From an uncultured Granulosicoccaceae bacterium (lineage in GTDB: Bacteria > Pseudomonadota > Gammaproteobacteria > CALCKW01): DNA of 5,394 nucleotides. Below, piece by piece: positions 1 through 5,394 of the stretch (positions are counted from its first letter, which is position 1; every line of letters starts with the position of its first letter). The notes under the pieces were generated by a model. The model worked only from the letters and a program-made list of their open reading frames with translations, was not told the DNA's origin and did no database searches. Location of the stretch: contig CALDHJ010000458.1 in assembly GCA_937941555.1 (NCBI GenBank), positions 1-5,394 on the forward strand, written 5' to 3'. The position numbers were made by a program, and so were the translations under genes.

Positions 1-684
1 GAGCGCTTTGTACGCGAGGGTGCGACGGTCTACGCCTGTGATATTGCAGGCTCGGCCTCACACGGATTCGGCCACGACCGCGACCTCGACGTGACCTCAG
101 AGCTGAGTGTCGACGCGGTTTTCGACGAGATCACGCGCGAACACGGCCAACTCGACATTCTCGTCAACGCCGCCGGCGTCGAGATCGAAAAAACCGTTGA
201 GGACACCAGCCTCAGCGAGTGGAATCACGTCATGGCGGTCAACGTCACCGGCATGTTCCTCACCAGCCGCCGGGCGGTGGCCCTCATGCGCAAGGCCGGC
301 GCCGGGAGCATCATCAACTTCGGCTCCTACGACGGCTTCATCGCCGACCCCCAACTCGCGGTGTACTGCGCGAGCAAAGGCGCCGTGCACGCGCTCACGC
401 GCGCCATGGCCTGCGACCACGGCCCCGAAAACATCCGCGTCAACGCCGTCTGCCCGGGCTACGTGAACACCCCGATGCTGCAGAGCTTCTTCGGCGAGAG
501 CGGCGACATCGCCAGCCTCGAGAAAGCCGTGCGAGACGTCCACCCGATCCAACGCTACGGCGAACCCGAAGACATCGCCAACATGGTCAACTGGCTCGCC
601 GGCAGTGAGGCCCGCTACGCCAGCGGCCAACTCTTCATCATCGACGGCGGCCTGAGCGCCCAAGTCCAGCAGATGAAATTGTGA
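1..684 (+). CDS. Short-chain dehydrogenase/reductase (SDR), 5'-truncated, probably NAD-dependent
   Basis: The reading frame is open from base 1 to the TGA at 682-684 and shows 227 residues. The N-terminal Rossmann motif TGxxxGxG, roughly the first 25 residues, lies before the window. A GTG at base 91 is in frame but sits inside the fold and is not the start. Counting visible residues, an Asp ends the second beta strand (D14, in YACDIAG), which in classical SDRs favours NAD(H) over NADP(H). NAAG is at 56-59, and the active-site residues N81, S109, Y122 and K126 are all present with normal spacing (S-13-Y, YxxxK). The C-terminal LFIIDGG is also typical. These enzymes oxidise a secondary alcohol or reduce a ketone in the cytoplasm; the substrate cannot be read from the sequence. 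It closely resembles the SDR at 3508-4257 (shared ILVNxAGVxxEKTV, xDHG and CPG segments). A 299-bp structured gap separates it from the next gene, so co-transcription with that gene is uncertain. Confidence 0.93.
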   Translation, partial: ERFVREGATVYACDIAGSASHGFGHDRDLDVTSELSVDAVFDEITREHGQLDILVNAAGVEIEKTVEDTSLSEWNHVMAVNVTGMFLTSRRAVALMRKAGAGSIINFGSYDGFIADPQLAVYCASKGAVHALTRAMACDHGPENIRVNAVCPGYVNTPMLQSFFGESGDIASLEKAVRDVHPIQRYGEPEDIANMVNWLAGSEARYASGQLFIIDGGLSAQVQQMKL

Positions 685-750
685 TGCCGGGTATTGTGGG
701 ATTACTGAAATGGCCCTGTTTCCCCTTGTGGCTGAGCGAGTAGCACAGGG

Positions 751-809
751 GCAGCGGGAATGAGAGCTGTGGCTGTTCGAGCGCAGCGAGTTCCACAGCT
801 CCCCGCTGC
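751..809. repeat. Long imperfect inverted repeat (17 bp of stem)
   Basis: GCAGCGGG at 751-758 is the exact reverse complement of 802-809. Directly inside it, GAGCTGTGG at 764-772 is the exact reverse complement of 793-801. The only interruption is a 5-base bulge at 759-763, and the loop is 20 bases. The RNA or a single strand could fold into one long GC-rich hairpin. No T tract follows, so it is not a canonical terminator. It appears to be the first module of the repeat block. Confidence 0.7.
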
Positions 810-825
810 AACGAGCAACGCAGTG

Positions 826-842
826 GACCCGCGAAGCGGGTC
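826..842. repeat. Perfect 7-bp hairpin with GAA loop
   Basis: GACCCGC (826-832) and GCGGGTC (836-842) pair perfectly around a GAA triloop. A T6 run lies at 858-863, 15 bases further on. That is too far for a classic intrinsic terminator, although weak termination cannot be excluded. It is the second module of the repeat block. Confidence 0.65.
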
Positions 843-864
843 AGCTACCGGGGCGCATTTTTTC

Positions 865-894
865 GTCCCTTTTTTGTGCGCACAAAAAAGGGAC
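865..894. repeat. Perfect 30-bp palindrome with no spacer
   Basis: The left arm GTCCCTTTTTTGTGC (865-879) is followed immediately by its exact reverse complement (880-894). The arms carry a T6 and an A6 run, and the centre is GTGCGCAC. A spacerless 15+15 palindrome is very unlikely by chance and could extrude as a cruciform or fold as a hairpin in RNA. A T6 run at 858-863 precedes it. From memory, similar blocks with a CCCTTTTTT/AAAAAAGGG core recur between genes in some Pseudomonadota and yield spurious basic peptides. That recollection is unverified. Confidence 0.85.
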
Positions 895-921
895 TCGCCC
901 GCCGGGGCGACTCCCGGCACA

Positions 922-948
922 TGCACCGAAAATTGTGCAGATGTACAA
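922..948. promoter_or_regulatory. Candidate operator/promoter region upstream of the BKACE gene
   Basis: TGCAC (922-926) and GTGCA (935-939) form an inverted repeat with an 8-base spacer. Overlapping it, 933-948 is an imperfect dyad (TTGT at 933-936, ACAA at 945-948, six of eight pairs matching). TTGT...ACAA dyads are common operators for GntR- and LacI-type repressors. The position, about 36-62 bases before the start codon, fits an operator. I see no convincing -10 box, so the promoter itself is not assigned. Confidence 0.3.
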
Positions 949-969
949 AGCAGCAGCACTTACAGGAAC

Positions 970-974
970 GGGGA
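970..974 (+). promoter_or_regulatory. Ribosome binding site fixing the BKACE start
   Basis: GGGGA lies nine bases before the ATG at 984. Together with the family-typical MKPIIITCA opening, it supports this start over in-frame codons further upstream, such as the GTG at 876 inside the palindrome. Confidence 0.55.
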
Positions 975-983
975 CCACAAACC

Positions 984-1910
984 ATGAAACCAATCATCAT
1001 CACCTGCGCCATAACCGGCGGCATCCACACCCCAACCATGTCCCCCCACCTCCCCATCACCCCCGACCAAATCACCCAGGCCTCCGTGGAGGCCGCCGAA
1101 GCCGGCGCCAGCATCCTCCACCTGCACGCCCGCCACCCGGAAACTGGCAAGCCCGACCCCCGCCCCGAAACCTTCATGGAGTTCCTGCCACGCATCAAGC
1201 AACAGACCGATGCCGTGGTGAATATCTCCACTGGCGGCGGTCTCGGCATGAGCATCGAGGAACGCCTCGCCGCCGCCCTGAAGGCGAGCCCCGAGATGGC
1301 CTCGATGAACATGGGTTCGCTGAACTTCGGCATCTTCCCGATGGCCGACAAGTACGAGCGCTTCCAACACGACTGGGAGAAGCCGTTTCTGGAGATGACC
1401 AAAGACTTCATTTTCCCGAACACCTTCAAGACAATCGAATACGGTCTGCGCGAACTCGGGGAGGCCCACGGCACACGCTTCGAGTTCGAGTGCTACGACC
1501 TGGGCCATCTCTACAACCTCGCCCACTTCGTCGACAAAGGCCTGATCAAGCCGCCGTTCTTCATCCAGTTGATCTACGGCATCCTCGGCGGCGCCGGCGC
1601 CGACCCGGACAACCTGATGCACATGCACACGATCGCGCAAAAACTCTTCGGCGATCAGTACGAGTGGTCGGTGCTCGCGGCCGGCCGCCACCAGATGCCC
1701 TTTGCAACACAAGCCGCCATGCTTGGCGGCAATGTGCGCGTCGGGTTGGAAGACAGCCTGTACATCGGCAAGGGCGAACTCGCCACGTCAAACGCACAGC
1801 AGGTCGCGAAAATACGCGGCATCGTCGAGGCGCTCGGCCACACCGTGGCCACGCCGGAGGAAGCCCGCGCACGGCTCGGCCTCAAGGGCGCGAGCGCCGT
1901 TTCGTTCTGA
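984..1910 (+). CDS. Beta-keto acid cleavage enzyme (BKACE, DUF849 family)
   Basis: This 308-residue protein has the normal length for BKACE. These cytoplasmic zinc TIM-barrel enzymes condense a beta-keto acid with acetyl-CoA to give acetoacetate and a new acyl-CoA. H46 and H48 (in ILHLHAR) and E256 (in NVRVGLED) match the zinc ligands of the studied member Kce. R252, the GGG at 84-86 and the C-terminal R-V-G-L-E-D segment are also family hallmarks. The N-terminus reads TCAITGGIHTPTMSP (7-21), unlike the glutamate-containing segment I recall for the 3-keto-5-aminohexanoate enzyme Kce, so a different substrate is likely. With a carnitine-dehydrogenase-like gene three positions downstream, dehydrocarnitine (giving betainyl-CoA and acetoacetate) is an attractive guess. 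The family's substrates are broad and I cannot prove this one. The ALDH gene starts 45 bases after its stop, so the two are probably co-transcribed. Confidence 0.92.
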   Translation: MKPIIITCAITGGIHTPTMSPHLPITPDQITQASVEAAEAGASILHLHARHPETGKPDPRPETFMEFLPRIKQQTDAVVNISTGGGLGMSIEERLAAALKASPEMASMNMGSLNFGIFPMADKYERFQHDWEKPFLEMTKDFIFPNTFKTIEYGLRELGEAHGTRFEFECYDLGHLYNLAHFVDKGLIKPPFFIQLIYGILGGAGADPDNLMHMHTIAQKLFGDQYEWSVLAAGRHQMPFATQAAMLGGNVRVGLEDSLYIGKGELATSNAQQVAKIRGIVEALGHTVATPEEARARLGLKGASAVSF

Positions 1911-1955
1911 TCAAACACGGCCGCGCACCCGCGCGACGCCATTCCGGAGACAACA

Positions 1956-3374
1956 ATGGAAACGCGACTACTCATCAACGGCGAACGGGTACAGGGCCAG
2001 GGGGAGGCCATCGCCGTGCTCGACCCGGCGACCGGCGAACCCGTGACCACGGTCAACGCCGCCTCGGTCGAGCAGGTCGATGCCGCTGCCGCCGCCTCGA
2101 GCGCGGCCTTCGACACCTGGTCGCACACGCCGCCGGTCGAACGCGCAGCCGCCCTGCTCGCGCTCGCCGATCGCATGGAAGCGGCGAGCGACGACCTCGG
2201 CGAACTCGAATCGATCGACTGCGGCAAGCCGCTGGCGAGCGCGCGCGCAGATGAAATGCCACTCTCGATCGACGTGTTCCGCTTCATGGCCGGCGCCGCG
2301 CGCACACAGACCGGCAGCGCCGCCGGCGAATACGTCGCCGACCACACGTCCATGATCCGCCGCGACCCGGTCGGCCCGGTTGCCGCCATCGCGCCGTGGA
2401 ACTACCCGTTGATGATGGCCGCGTGGAAGCTCGCCGCCCCGCTTGCCGCCGGCTGCACCGTCACCCTGAAACCGTCCGAGCTGACCCCACTCTCGACGCT
2501 CGCGTTTGCCGACGCGCTGGCCGACTGCCTGCCACCGGGCGTTGTGAACATCGTGCACGGCGACGGGCACAGCGTCGGTGACCAGCTGATCAACCACCCC
2601 GAGACCGAAGCCATCACCGTGACAGGCTCACCCGCGACCGGCATGGCGGCCATGCGCGCGGGCAGCGAGCAGATCCGCCACGTACACCTCGAACTCGGTG
2701 GCAAGGCCCCGGTGATCGTGTGCGCAGACGCTGACATCGATGCGGTAGTCGACACCATCCGAGGCGGCTCCTATTTCAACGCCGGTCAGGACTGCGCCCA
2801 GCCCTGCCGGATCATGGCCCACGCCTCGGTGTATGACCGATTGGTGGCGGAGCTGCAAAACCAGATTGCCACCGTCAAGACCGGCAGTCAGCGCGAAGAC
2901 GGTGTCGAGATGGGGCCATTGATTTCCGCGGCACAGCGCGACCGCGTTGCCGGTTTCGTTGAGCGCGCCCGTGCGAGCTGCGAGGTTGTGGTCGGCGGAG
3001 AGACCCCCGACGGGCCGGGCTTCTTCTACCCCGCCACCGTGGTCGCCAACGTCGACAACGACGCCGAAATCGCCTGCGACGAAGTGTTCGGCCCGGTCGT
3101 GACCGTGTCGCGCTTTGACGACATTGAAGACGCCATCAAGACCGCAAACGCCAGCCGCTACGGCCTCGCGTCCAGCGTCTGGACACAGAACGTCGGCCTC
3201 GCCATGCGCCTGTGCAGCCGGTTGCGCTACGGCTTCACGTGGGTCAACACCCACGGTGTCGGCACCCCCGAAATGCCGTGGGCGGCAATGAAGGGTTCGG
3301 GCAACGGCTGCGATATGTCGGTCTACGCGCTCGACGCCTACACCGCCATCCGCCACGTTATGGTGGCGCACTGA
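1956..3374 (+). CDS. NAD-dependent aldehyde dehydrogenase, 4-aminobutyraldehyde (PatD/YdcW) type
   Basis: A complete 472-residue ALDH. The ATG at 1956 has GGAGA (1946-1950) five bases upstream. The catalytic residues are all present: N149 (PWNYP), K172 (KPSE), E246 (LELGGK), C280 (GQDC) and E376/F378 (EVFGP). The protein strongly recalls E. coli YdcW/PatD in length and in HTSMIRRDP (130-138), IAPWNYPLMMAAWKL (145-159), YGLASSVWT (402-410), TWVNTH (428-433) and the C-terminal RHVMV. That group oxidises 4-aminobutyraldehyde to GABA; relatives act on trimethylaminobutyraldehyde or betaine aldehyde. One oddity is PWAAMKGSG at 441-449, where most ALDHs have PxGGxKxSG, so the substrate or oligomer contacts may differ. 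It lies within the BKACE operon. Its TGA overlaps the ATG of a doubtful small frame (TGATG at 3372-3376). The family is certain; the exact aldehyde is inferred. Confidence 0.95.
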   Translation: METRLLINGERVQGQGEAIAVLDPATGEPVTTVNAASVEQVDAAAAASSAAFDTWSHTPPVERAAALLALADRMEAASDDLGELESIDCGKPLASARADEMPLSIDVFRFMAGAARTQTGSAAGEYVADHTSMIRRDPVGPVAAIAPWNYPLMMAAWKLAAPLAAGCTVTLKPSELTPLSTLAFADALADCLPPGVVNIVHGDGHSVGDQLINHPETEAITVTGSPATGMAAMRAGSEQIRHVHLELGGKAPVIVCADADIDAVVDTIRGGSYFNAGQDCAQPCRIMAHASVYDRLVAELQNQIATVKTGSQREDGVEMGPLISAAQRDRVAGFVERARASCEVVVGGETPDGPGFFYPATVVANVDNDAEIACDEVFGPVVTVSRFDDIEDAIKTANASRYGLASSVWTQNVGLAMRLCSRLRYGFTWVNTHGVGTPEMPWAAMKGSGNGCDMSVYALDAYTAIRHVMVAH

Positions 3375-3511
3375 TGACTGAAACAGCATCTCAGCCCGAT
3401 CTCCCTCGCGCGTATCAGCGAGCACTGACACCGTGCGCCTGTGGGCGTGACGTCCTTGCGGTAGCAAGACGGCGCGATGACAGACCACCACATGCAGGGT
3501 GCACCGCATGA
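3374..3511 (+). other. 133-bp inter-gene spacer with a doubtful 45-codon frame and a small hairpin
   Basis: A frame of 45 codons starts at 3374 in a TGATG overlap with the ALDH stop and ends in an ATGA overlap with the next SDR start. Such a double overlap is what translational coupling would look like. However, only about half of its codons end in G or C, far fewer than in the flanking genes. No ribosome binding site stands out, and the product (MTETASQPDLPRAYQ..., basic, two Cys) resembles nothing I know. CTTGC/GCAAG (3455-3459/3464-3468), extended by CGT/ACG around a bulged C, makes a short hairpin. I favour an untranslated spacer, possibly regulating the SDR, over a gene. Confidence 0.25.
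3496..3501 (+). promoter_or_regulatory. Ribosome binding site fixing the second SDR start
   Basis: AGGGTG ends six bases before the ATG at 3508. It overlaps the alternative in-frame GTG at 3499, which makes that codon an unlikely start and supports the ATG. Confidence 0.5.
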
Positions 3512-4257
3512 CTGCCCAGCCACTCGCCGGCAAACGCGCACTCATCACCGGCGGCCGCCAGGGCATCGGCCGCGCCATTGTCGAGCGCTTTCTCGACGAA
3601 GGGGCCGTGGTTGCATCCTGTGGCCGTGGAGATACGCCTGCTGATTGGCCAACCGACGTCGCGTGGCACCGCTGCGATGTCAGCGACTCCGCGTCCGTCA
3701 ACGCCCTTGCGGTCGCACTCGGTCCCATCGACATCCTCGTCAACAACGCAGGCGTACAGGTCGAGAAGACCGTCGTCGACAGCACCGACGCAGACTGGGA
3801 CGAGGTCATGGGCGCCAACGCGCGCGGTGTGTTCAATTGCTGCCGCGCGTTCATTCCGGCCATGCCGCGCGGCAGCAGCATCGTCAACATCGGCTCCATT
3901 TCCGGTCAGGTCGCAGATCCCGGCATGGCGCTCTACAACGCGTCCAAAGCCTTCGTACACGGCCTGACCCGGTCTATCGCGGTCGACCACGGGGAGACCG
4001 TACGCTGCAACGCCATCTGCCCGGGCTGGATCCTGACAGGCATGGCCGACGCCGCCTTTGCCGTCGCCGACGATCCCGCTGCGGCCAAGCACGACGCACT
4101 GGCACGCCACCCGGTTGGCCGCTTCGGTCAGCCTGCGGATATCGCCGCCATGGCGGCCTGGCTGGCCAGCGACGAGGCCACCTTTGCCAACGGGCAACTG
4201 TTCACGGTGGACGGTGGCATGACGGCTGCTTCGCCGCTCAGGCCGGACGCGTTCTGA
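3508..4257 (+). CDS. Short-chain dehydrogenase/reductase (classical SDR), complete
   Basis: This 249-residue protein has the usual length for a classical SDR. The cofactor motif TGGRQGIG is at 14-21, NNAG at 79-82, and the catalytic residues N104, S130, Y143 and K147 have standard spacing. The C-terminus has the typical LFTVDGG. After the second beta strand it reads SCGRGD (37-42), with no Asp at the usual position but an Arg nearby. This hints at NADP(H) preference, unlike the SDR at 1-684. The two SDRs share many segments and are probably paralogues. It sits between the ALDH and the carnitine-dehydrogenase-like gene. It may therefore handle a hydroxy or keto acid of the same pathway, for example acetoacetate/3-hydroxybutyrate or an opposite stereoisomer; this is inference. 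The ATG at 3508 is chosen for its AGGGTG site. The fold and the class of chemistry are secure, the substrate unknown. Confidence 0.94.
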   Translation: MTAQPLAGKRALITGGRQGIGRAIVERFLDEGAVVASCGRGDTPADWPTDVAWHRCDVSDSASVNALAVALGPIDILVNNAGVQVEKTVVDSTDADWDEVMGANARGVFNCCRAFIPAMPRGSSIVNIGSISGQVADPGMALYNASKAFVHGLTRSIAVDHGETVRCNAICPGWILTGMADAAFAVADDPAAAKHDALARHPVGRFGQPADIAAMAAWLASDEATFANGQLFTVDGGMTAASPLRPDAF

Positions 4258-4315
4258 TATGCCTACAAACGAGCCCGGCGCGCACGGCGCAACCCCCAAC
4301 CAAAGCGAATCACAC

Positions 4316-5239
4316 ATGCACCCGATCAACCACATCGCTGTCATCGGCTCAGGGGTCATCGGCTCGAGTTGGGCGGCGTTGTTTCTCGCCGCCGGGCACG
4401 AAGTGGCGGTCTACGACCCGGCACCCGATTTCGAAGCCACCACGCGCGAGCGCATTCGGACCGTGTGGCCCACACTCGACGCACTGGGCATGACAGAGCG
4501 CGCCGACCACGGCGCACTGCGCTTTTGCACCTCGGCTGTCAGCGCCGTCAGTCAGGCGCGGTTTGTTCAGGAGAACATTCCGGAGCGCCTCGAACTCAAG
4601 CACGCGCTCTACCGCGAGATCGAACCCCACCTTGAGGCCCACACCGTGGTCGCATCAAGCGCCTCGGGACTGATGCTCTCCGAGCTGCAGGGCGGCTGGC
4701 AACACCCCAACCGTCTGATACTCGGACACCCGTTCAACCCACCGCACCTGATTCCACTGGTGGAACTGATGGGCAATGACAAGACCGATCCTGATGCATT
4801 GAACGTCGCCGAATCGCTCTACCGCGGTTGCGGCAAAGTCACTATCCGGGTCAAAAAAGAAGTGCCCGCACACGTCGCCAACCGCTTGCAGGCCGCACTC
4901 TGGCGCGAAGCCATCCACCTCGTCGCCGAGGGAGTTGCAAGTGTTGAGGATGTCGACAAGGCCGTCTGGGCCGGACCGGGCTTGCGTTGGGCTGCCATGG
5001 GACCCCACCAGCTCTTCCACCTAGGCGCTGGTGAAGGTGGCCTGAACGAGTTCTGCAACCGCTACGGCCCGAGCTTCCACCGTTGGTGGGACGACCTCGG
5101 CCGGGCCGAGCTCAACCCCGACACGGTGGCCAAGCTCACCGAGGGCATCGCCGCCTTCGATCGCGGCCACAGCGATGACATCGCCCGCCGTGACGCCTTG
5201 ATCGAAGCCATGCTGAACGCGACACGGCCGATGCGGTGA
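4316..5239 (+). CDS. 3-hydroxyacyl-CoA dehydrogenase family protein, putative L-carnitine dehydrogenase
   Basis: A 307-residue NAD-dependent dehydrogenase. The Rossmann motif GSGVIG (11-16) is followed by D34 at the end of the second strand, indicating NAD(H). The family catalytic set is visible: S117 (SASG), H138 (GHPFNPP), E150 (LVELMG) and N189 (ANRLQ). The helical C-terminal domain carries GPGLRWAAMGP (220-230) and the HLGAGEGG stretch, which recall L-carnitine dehydrogenases and lambda-crystallin-like 3-hydroxy acid dehydrogenases more than true acyl-CoA enzymes. L-carnitine dehydrogenase oxidises L-carnitine to 3-dehydrocarnitine, a BKACE substrate, which fits the BKACE gene upstream. 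No thioesterase domain is fused at the C-terminus, unlike some homologues. An upstream ATG at 4259 would add 19 residues (PTNEPGAHGA...). I prefer 4316 because the fold then starts about five residues before the first strand; neither has a strong ribosome binding site. Related 3-hydroxy acids remain possible substrates. Confidence 0.9.
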   Translation: MHPINHIAVIGSGVIGSSWAALFLAAGHEVAVYDPAPDFEATTRERIRTVWPTLDALGMTERADHGALRFCTSAVSAVSQARFVQENIPERLELKHALYREIEPHLEAHTVVASSASGLMLSELQGGWQHPNRLILGHPFNPPHLIPLVELMGNDKTDPDALNVAESLYRGCGKVTIRVKKEVPAHVANRLQAALWREAIHLVAEGVASVEDVDKAVWAGPGLRWAAMGPHQLFHLGAGEGGLNEFCNRYGPSFHRWWDDLGRAELNPDTVAKLTEGIAAFDRGHSDDIARRDALIEAMLNATRPMR

Positions 5240-5247
5240 GTCGCGCC

Positions 5248-5297
5248 GAGAGTGCATATTGCACATTTATGGTTCATAATGTGCAATATGCACTCTC
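5248..5297. promoter_or_regulatory. Large inverted repeat made of two GTGCA-N3-TGCAC dyads; probable operator
   Basis: The arms 5248-5267 and 5278-5297 are exact reverse complements (20 bp) around a 10-base AT-rich spacer. Each arm contains its own dyad, GTGCATATTGCAC (5252-5264) and GTGCAATATGCAC (5281-5293), with centres 29 bp apart. The spacer end holds CATAAT (5275-5280), which could be a -10 box, and TTGCAC (5259-5264) resembles a -35, but the two are too close together to form one promoter. The position, 34 bases before the ATG at 5331, suggests an operator, possibly bound by the product of that gene. No T tract follows, so a simple intrinsic terminator is less likely, although the hairpin could protect the 3' end of the upstream mRNA. 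Confidence 0.6.
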
Positions 5298-5330
5298 AGA
5301 GTCGCGTCAGCCCACGCTGGAGGTGCCCGC

Positions 5331-5394
5331 ATGGCAAAGCCCGCCGATCCCCGTAACACACCTGAGCGCGAGGCTGTGCTCGCCAAGGCGGTGT
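5331..5394 (+). CDS. Start of an unidentified gene, 3'-truncated; possible Xre/MbcA-type antitoxin or regulator
   Basis: A strong ribosome binding site GGAGGT (5319-5324) lies six bases before the ATG at 5331. The frame stays open to the window end and gives 21 residues, MAKPADPRNTPEREAVLAKAV. The segment EAVLAKAV loosely recalls the N-terminal helix of Xre/MbcA/ParS-type antitoxins (often AVLTKAVLRAA...), which are encoded first in RES-Xre toxin-antitoxin pairs and bind palindromes in their own promoter. The large inverted repeat just upstream fits such autoregulation, and equally fits any other transcription factor. The visible piece is too short for a firm family call. It starts 91 bases after the preceding stop and is probably a separate transcription unit. 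Confidence 0.6.
   Translation, partial: MAKPADPRNTPEREAVLAKAV

Larger units (their letters stand above)
685..983. other. Noncoding 299-bp gap with a structured repeat block and a promoter-proximal segment
   Basis: I see no credible gene here. Bases 685-720 are plain sequence after the SDR stop codon, with no clear intrinsic terminator. From about 720 to 915 the sequence is dominated by inverted repeats, listed separately, with T6 and A6 runs. Its translations are low-complexity and basic, as expected of spurious frames. From about 915 to 983 lies the leader of the BKACE gene, with TGCAC/GTGCA words and a purine-rich ribosome binding site. The block may be a dispersed intergenic repeat inserted between the first SDR gene and the BKACE operon. 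Only a genome-wide copy count would show this. Confidence 0.6.

Noticed and set aside
876..983. Upstream GTG start for the BKACE gene
   Set aside because: It would begin inside the 30-bp palindrome and add 36 residues that no BKACE needs. The ATG at 984 has a ribosome binding site and the family-typical N-terminus.
702..1474. Minus-strand frames across the repeat block (702-959 and 845-1474)
   Set aside because: Their Lys/Arg-rich stretches come from translating the palindrome, and the second is antisense to the BKACE gene. Neither has a credible ribosome binding site or domain.
935..2254. Long + strand frame of 439 codons
   Set aside because: It overlaps the BKACE and ALDH genes in another frame, and its product is full of Arg, Pro and His, as expected of an out-of-frame shadow in GC-rich DNA.
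2628..3899. Minus-strand frame of 423 codons
   Set aside because: It lies antisense to two genes with intact catalytic motifs and shows no recognisable domain.
4259..4315. Upstream ATG start for the carnitine-dehydrogenase-like gene
   Set aside because: It lacks a good ribosome binding site and adds a low-complexity tail before the Rossmann fold. It is not excluded, only less likely.
5248..5297. Intrinsic terminator of the operon
   Set aside because: The stem is long but AT-rich in the middle, with no T run after it on either strand. An operator role fits better.
1..5394. tRNA or rRNA genes, CRISPR arrays, transposase genes
   Set aside because: I saw no cloverleaf-like segment, regularly spaced direct repeats or transposase motif on either strand.

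Overview
The base composition is high in GC, the start sites carry GGAGG-type ribosome binding sites, and the protein families are typical of a free-living, metabolically versatile Pseudomonadota. A gamma- or betaproteobacterium is the best guess; the window holds no taxonomic marker. All convincing genes lie on the + strand.

Layout. Bases 1-684 are the 3' part of a short-chain dehydrogenase (SDR) gene whose N-terminus lies before the window. Bases 685-983 are noncoding and hold three successive inverted repeats (751-809, 826-842, and a perfect 30-bp palindrome at 865-894), followed by a possible operator/promoter stretch. A compact run of four genes follows: a BKACE/DUF849 beta-keto acid cleavage enzyme (984-1910), an aldehyde dehydrogenase of the 4-aminobutyraldehyde (PatD/YdcW) type (1956-3374), a second SDR (3508-4257), and an NAD-dependent 3-hydroxyacyl-CoA-dehydrogenase-family enzyme that resembles L-carnitine dehydrogenase (4316-5239). 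After a long near-perfect inverted repeat (5248-5297), a new gene starts at 5331 and runs off the window. Its first 21 residues loosely recall Xre/MbcA-type antitoxins, but that is only a hint.

How the genes may work together (inference). A carnitine-dehydrogenase-like enzyme would oxidise a 3-hydroxy acid to its 3-keto acid. BKACE would then cleave the keto acid with acetyl-CoA, giving acetoacetate and a shorter acyl-CoA; for dehydrocarnitine that acyl-CoA is betainyl-CoA. The aldehyde dehydrogenase could feed the route from an amino- or trimethylamino-aldehyde, or handle a side product. The two SDRs are paralogues of each other and may oxidise further hydroxy acids or stereoisomers, or interconvert acetoacetate and 3-hydroxybutyrate. 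No betainyl-CoA thioesterase, gamma-butyrobetaine hydroxylase or transporter is visible, so the substrate is not settled. Related short-chain hydroxy/amino acids are real alternatives to carnitine.

The most unusual noncoding features are the structured repeat block at about 720-915 and the 5248-5297 inverted repeat, which is built from two copies of a smaller dyad, GTGCA-N3-TGCAC.
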